This document shows, one piece after another, positions 56,771 to 64,000 of a stretch of DNA of 64,000 bases. The DNA is from Charina bottae (lineage: Eukaryota > Chordata > Lepidosauria > Squamata > Charinaidae), in the NCBI GenBank assembly GCA_023362775.1, contig JALMGJ010000019.1:4419501-4483500 (forward strand). The letters are read 5' to 3'. The translations under genes and the position numbers were made by a program. The notes under the pieces were generated by a model. The model saw only the letters and a program-made list of their open reading frames with translations, did not search any database and was not told the origin of the DNA. Within the stretch, counting starts at the first letter, position 1, and every line of letters begins with the position of its first letter.

Positions 56771-57910
56771 TGCTACTGCCTTCTAAGAAATCAAGAAACC
56801 AAAAAGAATAATCAAATAAATAATTCAGAAAGTAATTTATATTATTGTTATTTTTATTATTTGAGATAGAGAGAGACAGAGAGAGAAGCATCCAAGGGAA
56901 GAAAAAAATAATCTATGTCAAAAAGAAATTAAGGTGAACGAAAACAATCTATATCTCTGGAAGATAAAATTGAAGAAGGTGGTAATAAAGGTGAAAGTCC
57001 AATATAAGCATTAGAGACTGGAAGGATAAAAAATTAAATTAAAACAAAACAAATGCTATTTACTCTGAAGACATCATTATAATCAGATTCTCAGGGCCCA
57101 AATCTACTGGTAATTAAAAATTTGATTACTCAGAAACAAAATTCAAAGCTGCCCAAGGAAAGCAAATAATGTATACTTTAGCTGTGTAGTACTTTGGATG
57201 CAAAGGAAAAATCTGCTTCAGAGTTTGCAGTAAGGCACACATCTGACATGTCCAGGTATTGAAAGCAGCTGCATCTTTTCTGGTAATGCATGGCTGGCCC
57301 TTTGCAACCACAGGGTAATCCTGGGGGAAGGTGTATTTGGTTTAAGAAGCTGCTGACTTGTACTGGTGCTGTCTGTGCACCCATGTCACAACCACACACA
57401 TTCTTTTTCCCTTCTAATCCAAAGCATCGTGTAGCCCTAAAAGATATTACTGTTGTCATTTTTTTTAAAAAAAACTATTTCTTGAAACAGCAGCATACAG
57501 GTTGGTGAGAAATAAGAAATAAGAAAGGGTTCCGGTTGATTCCAGAAGATCAGCGACAAGTTCATACATGCTACTGATTCAGAAGCACTTTAGAGTAGTG
57601 CCAGACAATGGCCTCAGTATTGGAAACAGCCAACAGACAGTATCAGAGCTCCCAAAGCACTCGTTTTATTTACCAGATTTATGCCTACAGGAATCGCAAG
57701 ACTCTTGGTGGTTATACTTAATAGCTTTCTGCAGAAGAAATTGTACTGATGAGATGCAGATTATTCAATACTGCAGGGCTTTTCCACACTGCAGCATTCA
57801 GCTGCCTTCTCCCATGAGTTAAGTGGTTGGCAATGAAGCTGGCTGAAGAATTCCATTTCCAGATTTCAACCCTTTCCTTCCTTTGGGCCACACTGATGGG
57901 TAGGTGTTCT
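56771..57910. other. unassigned sequence
   Basis: Nothing recognised. Confidence 0.4.
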
Positions 57911-58313
57911 GTCTAGATCAGAGCTTTCCAAACTGTGTGTCGGGACACGTTAGTGTGTCGGGTGCAGTCTCTGGGTGTGTCACGGCTGCTGTTGCCTCCG
58001 AGCCCTGCCAGGATTCCACGCAGGTCCTAGTGCCTGCCTTGGGCCTGGCTGCCTCCAAACCTGCCCTGCCAGGATTCCGCGCAGGTCCTAGTGCCTGCCT
58101 TGTGCCTTGCTGCCTCCAAACCTGCCCTGCCAGGATTCCGCGCAGGTCCTAGTGCCTGCCTTGTGCCCTGCTATAAGAGTGTGTCACAAAATGATGCCCT
58201 GCTGTAAGAGTGTGTCGCGAAATGATGCCCTGCTGTAAGAGTGTGTCACGAAATGATGCATGTCTAAAAAGTGTGTCACCAACATGAAAAGTTTGGGAAG
58301 CTCTGGTCTAGAT
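57911..58313 (+). mobile_element. hAT-type MITE (387 bp) with perfect 8-bp TSD
   Basis: Element 57919-58305 begins CAGAGCTTTCCAAACTGTG and ends AGTTTGGGAAGCTCTG, with GTCTAGAT on both sides (57911-57918, 58306-58313). CAGAG...CTCTG ends with 8-bp duplications are typical of hAT non-autonomous elements. The interior is made of tandem repeats (separate entry). No transposase. Confidence 0.93.
57995..58285 (+). repeat. two tandem arrays inside the hAT MITE
   Basis: First array: three ~60-bp units built on CTGCCAGGATTCCGCGCAGG followed by TCCTAGTGCCTGCCTTG. Second array: about three to four ~30-bp units built on GCCCTGCTGTAAGAGTGTGT and CGAAATGAT. The second unit resembles the element's own subterminal sequence. 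Confidence 0.85.
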
Positions 58314-59812
58314 GGTGGTTAACATGGCCCTTTCACTGTTGGATTGCCCTGCTGCATTTCCCTTCCCACCCATACCATGAACACAAACACCAATTGCTTT
58401 TTCTCTTGTGGGCATGTCTTTGAAGGAGAGGTGAAAAGAAAAAAAGAACATGGCAACAGTTCTGTAGTCCCGTAAGGGGCAGTAGGAATCTCGTTGATCC
58501 ATTCATGTGCATCACTAATGAGATGATAAAGCATTAATGGATGAATGAGATTCCTACTGCCCATCACAAATCCTTCTAACATTGGAGCTGGATGGGGAAA
58601 CTTAGCAGAAGTCTTGACAATCTCACCCAGTGGAAAGAAGAGAGAAACAAAACCAAAGGAAAAAATGCATTTGACCATGCCACTACTGAACCTTTTGCAA
58701 AGCAAAGTGAAAGAGAATCCAATCTTTCACCTAGGATGAAGCAGCCATCAAAGGCACAGAGCAGGAACTGGGACCAGTGTCAGGCAGATTTTACACCAGG
58801 CAATTGGAATGGAAGCTGTTGGAGAGTGTGTTTTCTTGCACATGCAGAGTATCAAAAGCTTTAGCAGTAGAGACCAATAAAGACGCCAGTCACTGTAGTA
58901 ACTTAGTTGCAGTTATATTTGATACTCATACAAACAGATATTTACACTCCTCTTCCAGATCCCTGGAAGTATTACAACTCCACATACCAGATAGTAGTAA
59001 CACATAAACAGAAACAGAGAGAAGCAGTGAGCAGGAAGGCAAGACGGGGCAGGCAGGCAGGCTCTTTTCTACTCTTCAGCCTGGATCATGTGCTGCCTGA
59101 CCTTTTAAAGTTTGCAGGTGTTTACCTTATAAGGCTATATTGCTGTGACTTACTCCTCAAAAGAATAATACACCAACAGAAGCATCTGTGCAAGGTGGAA
59201 TGAAGGACTGCACTGCCCACTTGCACCAGCAGAAGGAGGACATCAGCACTTCCACTTCACCTTCCAGGCAGGTGAGGAGTAGGCTGAGAAATACATTTCC
59301 ATGCCTGCCCTTCCAGGTGACCCATCCTCAAACTGAGTAAGCAGGAAGTGTGGATCAGCCTTCAGTGATGGGTGATAAAGCCCAGACAGCAGGCATTGTT
59401 CAGGCCCATAGGTCAGTTTCAAGTGGTTAGTAATGAACTGCCTCTGGCTCATCCTATATCTGTGCATTATTTTGGACCAGACTGCCCGAATGAATCCTGA
59501 CCCTCTAAAGGTTTGGACATTTGGCTTGAAGAACGTGTTTCTTAAGAAGCAGAGATTGAGAGTGACAGTGTCTGTAAAGAGGATTACAACTGTGTGATGA
59601 CTGGTTTTAAAAATTGCTTGGTTTTCTTTAGGAATAGTCCCAGAACAGGTTATCTTTCATGCATGGTTTGTGCTGAAGAATGGGCTAAAAATACATCAGA
59701 TATTTGGTACATTGAAAAATACATGAGACACATGAGATATTTCAATCTGCCTTCTGAGTCAACTGTTTTGATCTTATTTAACAGGAAGAGGTGTCTGCAG
59801 GGAGGTCAAAAA
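58314..59812. other. mostly unassigned sequence
   Basis: No gene recognised. 58865-59200 includes AATAAAGACGCCAGTCACTG, which could be an LTR-type polyadenylation region, without visible borders. Overlapping frames at 58319-58705 and 59594-60067 have no motifs. Confidence 0.35.
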
Positions 59813-59907
59813 GTCAAGATGGCAGCCACAACCATGCGATCCAAGCCCTGTGACACACATAAAAAGGGGCAGGGCTTGAATCACATGGTTGTGGCCACCA
59901 TTTTGAT
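59813..59907. repeat. 38-bp inverted repeat (MITE-like)
   Basis: GTCAAGATGGCAGCCACAAC...CAAGCCCTG at 59813-59850 pairs with CAGGGCTTG...GTTGTGGCCACCATTTTGAT at 59870-59907, with a ~19-base spacer. Probably a small foldback DNA element. The target duplication is not clear. Confidence 0.7.
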
Positions 59908-59977
59908 CCTTGTGGACAACCCTGTTAACAGGGAAGCCAATTCTATAAATAGGAATCTTCAAAACCAAGCCCTGTTC

Positions 59978-60113
59978 ATCTACTACAGTGTTTCTCAACC
60001 TTGGCAACCTGAAGATGTGTGGACTTCAACTCCCAGCTTGTTGGCTGGAGAATTCTGGGAGTTGTAGTCCACACATCTTCAAGTTGCCAAGGTTGAGAAA
60101 CACTGGTCTACTA
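59978..60113. mobile_element. foldback hAT-type MITE (120 bp)
   Basis: Element 59986-60105 begins CAGTGTTTCTCAACCTTGGC and ends GCCAAGGTTGAGAAACACTG. Its two halves are almost perfect inverted copies. The flanks ATCTACTA and GTCTACTA match in 7 of 8 bases. Confidence 0.9.
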
Positions 60114-61534
60114 GCTTCCAGTGAAACACAGCTATGGGTGCTGTACTTCCCAGCATTGAATTGGTCCCTTGAAAATTATGTCTGTGCCAGACAACACTCT
60201 TCACCTTTTTTCTCTCCTCCTAACATTTCCTCCTTTCTTTATCATTGGTATACAACCATTGCTATGTAACACTATCTAGCCTAATCCCGCTTTTTCCTGC
60301 CAAGATGCTCTTTATCAGTCCAACATCTTTTCAACTTTGGTATGCATGTGTGCACAGCGCATGGCGGTCCATCCTCTTAACAGGTGTTCTTTTCAACAGT
60401 GTTATATGAGGCATTCATTTCAAGGCTATCTCTGAAAACCTGTTCATTTTTTTGCTCTTGAAAAAGTTTGCTTCCTTTTTTCAAGTATAATTATTCTCCA
60501 CCATGCACTCTCTCTCATTCCATGCATGTGTGTCTCATATTCAGGATTTTGTTTTAATCTCTCTCCGTTCTTCTCATTTTACTGGGATTTTGATAGATTT
60601 CCTTGGGACTGCTTTAAATATGACTAAGTCAATCTGAAACTTACCATTTGAATATTTATAATACTGAGCCTCTTTTCCAGCCCAATTCCACACCCAGTTC
60701 CACACGAGACAACGGTCCAAATCAAATGATAATTAAAATCACAAGCAATGCTAAAGCATGCAAAGACAGAAAAGCTATGTGCCAATTTCTTCATTATATA
60801 ACAAGGCCCAACAATATACTGGTCATGCTTTTTGGACTATTTATAACCTTTTGGCCGCTACTAGGAATCAGTGCTGAATGAAGGAACACCCTCCTCATGG
60901 ATCCCAAATTACGTAGACGACTCTGAGTTGTGCTTATATAGCACTGCTATGTGAAAAGGTATCTTCTACTCTGCTCAGCTTTTGACCAAAACCCTAATTT
61001 TATTTTGAAGCAAGAAATAAAGAAGAGAAGAGAAATTGGCTTTGCACCTCATGATAACAGTGTTCTCAGAATGAGAGGGTGGAAAAACGTGTTTCAGTAA
61101 TTCATAAGCCTCTGAAGTTCTAAACAATCTCTCTCTCTCTCACACACACACAAATGAGAAAACTAAGAAAACAGAAGAATTATGTATCCCAATGGACCCT
61201 CTGAATGATCCATAGACTATTCATCTTCTCCTCTGTATGATCTTCCTGAAAAAAGAGTTAAAAAGAAAAAAGGCAAGAATGCTTATGTATAGGTGGATAA
61301 AAAGTCTTATAAAAATGACAGCTCAAGGAAAACAGCCATAACTTTTCTACTGTTAGGCTGCTAACCTGTGCAAGATAAAAGGATCTCATAACATGTTGTG
61401 TGTTACATTTTGTGGAGTTGTAGCCAATTCCTGGTGACTGTATGTATAAAAGAGTTGTGGTTTGTTTTAATGTTTGTTTGTTTTTTTAGTCTGGGCAATT
61501 TTGTCTATGTTTTTAATGGTCTTAATTTAGTATT
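60114..61534. other. unassigned sequence
   Basis: A TC/CA run lies at 61127-61152. No gene recognised. Confidence 0.4.
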
Positions 61535-61600
61535 ACATTTTGTAAGCTGCCAAGAGTCTGCTGGAGCTAAAATAAATTTAATGATAATGATAAAATGATA
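61535..61600 (+). mobile_element. L2/CR1-type LINE 3' tail
   Basis: TTTTGTAAGCTGCCAAGAGT followed by AAATAAATTTAATGATAATG: a decayed tail of the type seen elsewhere in the window. Confidence 0.5.
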
Positions 61601-62165
61601 GACGTCCTCCAAGCTGCTCTGCCTTTTATTGCATTACACAGATCTTGCAGGTGCATTCCTGTAGCTTTTAGTACTCCATCGATCCACTTCCTGAACTGTT
61701 GGCCTCTTCTTCTCCTTCTGTTCACCTTGCCCAGCCATATCAACCCACATGATGTGTTTAAAATATGGTCATTTTTGTTGCACATTCCTCATTTCCAATG
61801 AACATTCAGGCTTGATTTCCTCTAGTACTGAATAGTATTGGCAGAGGACTGTCATGATCTTTATCCTTATTCGATTTAGGCACAATCTTACTCCAGAATG
61901 ACTCTTGGCAGCACACAATATGGTCTTTCTGGATGTGCCTAAATTGAATAAATAAAATATAATCATTATTATTTTCACAGCAGCCTCCTTTAAGAACTCT
62001 ATGGGGATGTCATTCATCCCTGGAGCTTTACTATTTGATAGTTGGTTTATAGCCTACCTGATTTTTTTTCCTCAAGTATTACTGGTTCATCATCAAATTC
62101 TTATCTCTCAAATATGATCTCATCTGAGTTGGTCTTTTTCTGCTGGCTTTCCATATATTCCTTCC
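61601..62165 (-). mobile_element. ancient RTE LINE fragment, internally deleted
   Basis: On the minus strand, LGKVNRRRRRGQQFRKWIDG followed by VLKATGMHLQDL matches the basic end region of the BovB protein (LGKTEGKRRRGRQRMRWLDS). At 61975-62060 the text corresponds to the segment before the reverse transcriptase (MNDIPIEFLKEAA against EDSIPAELFKILKDDA). The catalytic part between them is missing, so this copy has a large internal deletion. Confidence 0.7.
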
Positions 62166-62204
62166 ATCTTTTGTTGTGGTTGTTTTATCATTATGATCCA
62201 TCAT

Positions 62205-62520
62205 GTTCCAAGATCACTTAATAGCTATGCTGAAGTATCAGCATTGGTTGCCACTTGCTTACCAGGACAATTTAAGGTGCTGGTATTAATCTTTAAAGCT
62301 GAGGACAACCTTTCCTGTTATGAAAGAGTGAAGGGACATTCTGAAGATGCCACAACACTCAGAGGCCCATTTATCTAGCAAAGGGCCTTCTCCACCATTG
62401 TTCCCAGATTATGGAATATACTCCCTCAGGATTGTGTTTAACTCTCTAAGTGTTTAAAGTATCTGTGAAGATTAATCCTTTTTACCTGCTCGTATGTATT
62501 TTCGAACAATGTTTGATTCT
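62205..62520 (+). mobile_element. L2-type LINE fragment
   Basis: CAGCATTGGTTGCCACTTGC, AATTTAAGGTGCTGGTATTA, TCTTTAAAGCTGAGGACAAC and GGGCCTTCTCCACCATTGTT: the standard text of the L2/CR1 ORF2 C-terminus (HWLPL..FKVLVLIFKA), with stops later. Confidence 0.8.
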
Positions 62521-62815
62521 ACAGAATTCAATCATAAAATCAGAAGAATGGCTGTTTTTTGATTTCTGTATTTGTTTGGAAGTTAGAATTAAGTACTTTT
62601 GCACTGAAGCATAAACTGAACTAATATCCCTCATTTTCCTGTGAGGTGGGAGATTAGCTTTGACAGTACCATAATAACATGGCCAGTTATTTAAAAGGCA
62701 TTCAAATCCAAATCAGAGTTGTCTTTAAGAGAGAAAAAAGTCTATAGCAGGTTGATGTTGCCAAGTTTAACAGCTATTCTTCCTCTTACCATAATTAGAT
62801 TAATGTTCCTCAATC

Positions 62816-62818
<3 letters not shown>
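62521..62818. other. unassigned sequence
   Basis: Nothing recognised. Confidence 0.4.
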
Positions 62819-62858
<40 letters not shown>

Positions 62859-62860
62859 TA
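62819..62860 (+). repeat. (ATT)n microsatellite
   Basis: About thirteen ATT units. Confidence 0.95.
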
Positions 62861-63029
62861 GTTTTGAATTCTTTCAGCTGATCACAGCATCTATAGATTT
62901 GTTTTCTTGGCTGCATCTGCCCCCTTCATAACAAAAGTTCACCTCAAATAAAAGGTTACAAATAATTCAAATAACATGTTTTTTGGAAGTCATATCTATT
63001 TAGAAAGGGAAGGTAACAGAAGCTTATGT

Positions 63030-63390
63030 GCGAAACCATTGCCATGCCTGGCCAAATCCCACAGAAGTACCACTGGGGCATCTCCCCTCAGCTGTCCTTG
63101 AAGGCTGATACAGGAAGGTTCCTTACCCAGAGACACAAGGCCCCTGTGAATCTGGTCACATAGAAACAACAGAGAATGTGCTCCTCCAGTGCCTGTATTA
63201 TAGAGACATGCATACTAGCCTCATCTTACCACTATTGCATAAATACCCAAGACGCTCAGGATGATTTTACACCTCCCTGCTGCTGTCAGATACCAACCGT
63301 GCTACAACATAGAGTACAATGTTGCCAGGTTCTGTGCAGCAGCGCTTAAAATTCACCAGATGATGACCGGTGCCATAAACTAGCATTTAT
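63030..63390 (+). mobile_element. degenerate LINE ORF2 C-terminal fragment
   Basis: Reads CESGHIETTENVLLQCLYYRD and, after stops and shifts, LLLSDTNRATT. The Cys/His arrangement matches the fragment at 16800-18060 (CDEGEIEPVGHVLLCYHFYR), so both belong to related non-LTR elements of undetermined clade. Confidence 0.55.
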
Positions 63391-63481
63391 TTTATCACAC
63401 TAGAGTACTGTATCAATCTAAGAGAATATTTGTAGCTCAGGGTTGAACTGTGGAGTCCTTGGTGTTCTCTGAGCCTTGTTG

Positions 63482-63534
63482 TTTTCTTGCAGACATTTCA
63501 TTGCCAGGCTAGGCAACATCTTCAGTGCGAAAAG
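63482..63534 (-). ncRNA. hammerhead motif, left arm of palindrome
   Basis: Minus strand: CTGAAGA (63519-63525), stem II GTTGCC/GGCAAT, then GAAATGTC in place of GAAACGTC, which would leave a G-U wobble in the very short stem III. Stem I side TTTTCGCA pairs with TGCAAGAAAA. Confidence 0.55.
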
Positions 63535-63715
63535 GGAGTGGGACTTGCTCTCTGTTTATATACCATGGCTTGTCCTGCTTGTGTTGGTGGGGGTGTTGTT
63601 CTCTCCTTGGGAGTTCCAACAGCCCAATTAAGGAACTCCTAAGGGGAGAACAGCACCTCCACCAACACAAGCAGGACAAGCCATGGTATAGAAACAGAGA
63701 GCAAGTCCCACTCCC

Positions 63716-63767
63716 TTTTCGCACTGAAGATGTTGCCTAGTCTGGCAATGAAACATCTGCAAGAAAA
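63716..63767 (+). ncRNA. hammerhead motif, right arm of palindrome
   Basis: Plus strand: TTTTCGCA, CTGAAGA (63724-63730), stem II GTTGCC/GGCAAT, then GAAACATC in place of GAAACGTC, which breaks the second pair of stem III. Probably weakened relative to the copy at 20637-20690. Confidence 0.5.
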
Positions 63768-64000
63768 CAACAAGGCTCAGAGAGCACCAAGGAATCCAGA
63801 GTACTGTATTTACAGATATACTAACCTTTATGCTCCCCTACACCCATTTAATGCTCCTACTCCTCCCTCTAGATTTTCTTTTTTGTCCTTTTTCTTTTTC
63901 CTCTAGACTTCTGTGTTTTAGCTTTTTATATGAGATTTTCATGTATCTTCTATGCTTTCAACTAACTGTACCCCACCCTCCTTATGCTGGTCTTTGACCA

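Larger units (their letters stand above)
63452..63797. repeat. 346-bp palindrome of Penelope-like family B
   Basis: Two ~166-bp arms (63452-63617 and 63632-63797), about 90 percent complementary by eye, around a 14-base centre. Each arm matches the segment at 20575-20903. Because of the symmetry both strands carry nearly the same 71-residue chance frame. The arms diverge from the centre, each with a hammerhead motif pointing outward. Confidence 0.88.

Noticed and set aside
63509..63740. Two nearly identical 71-aa proteins on opposite strands
   Set aside because: They are the result of the palindrome: each strand reads the same arm sequence.

Overview
The window looks like non-genic nuclear DNA of a squamate reptile (lizard or snake). 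The evidence is the repeat content: a full-length RTE/BovB LINE, several tRNA-headed SINEs of the Sauria/Squam type whose 3' ends resemble the BovB tail, AT-rich L1 and L2/CR1 LINE pieces, Penelope-like terminal segments, and many tetra- and pentanucleotide microsatellites. I cannot tell lizard from snake by reading alone. I found no host protein-coding exon that I can support. The only long intact reading frame is the BovB endonuclease/reverse transcriptase on the minus strand.

Layout. 1-5 kb: an L1 3' end, a TATAG microsatellite, a SINE with an exchanged tail, a CR1 fragment and a CAC/CAT tract. 5.58-8.78 kb: a complete BovB of about 3.2 kb with a 13-bp target-site duplication (TSD). 9-19.5 kb: LINE debris, a SINE, two short RTE 3' tails with 11-bp TSDs, a degenerate LINE C-terminus cut by a BovB tail, and an LTR-like block with an internal minisatellite. 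20.5-22 kb: a Penelope-like segment with a hammerhead motif, split by about 0.75 kb lying between long direct repeats. 22.7-25.6 kb: an ancient RTE copy into which a 1.8-kb L1 and a Sauria SINE inserted. 27-34 kb: two more hammerhead-bearing segments, a CR1, SINEs, and a 563-bp element with inverted tRNA-like arms. 34-44 kb: mostly old unique sequence, plus a 5S-rRNA-derived stretch and two L2-type 3' ends. 44-54 kb: two hAT-type MITEs, two solo LTRs of one family, SINEs and a BovB tail. 54-64 kb: old RTE pieces, two more hAT-type MITEs (one carrying tandem repeats), an L2 fragment, and a 346-bp palindrome with a hammerhead motif in each arm.

How the parts relate: the autonomous LINEs (BovB, L1, L2/CR1) are the likely source of enzymes for the SINEs and truncated tails. 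The hAT-type MITEs need a transposase that is not encoded here. Nesting and TSD quality give a relative order: the old RTE copies and the L2/CR1 pieces are oldest, the L1, SINEs and solo LTRs are intermediate, and the BovB at 5.6-8.8 kb is probably the youngest. Family names rest on recognition of motifs and ends, not on database searches.
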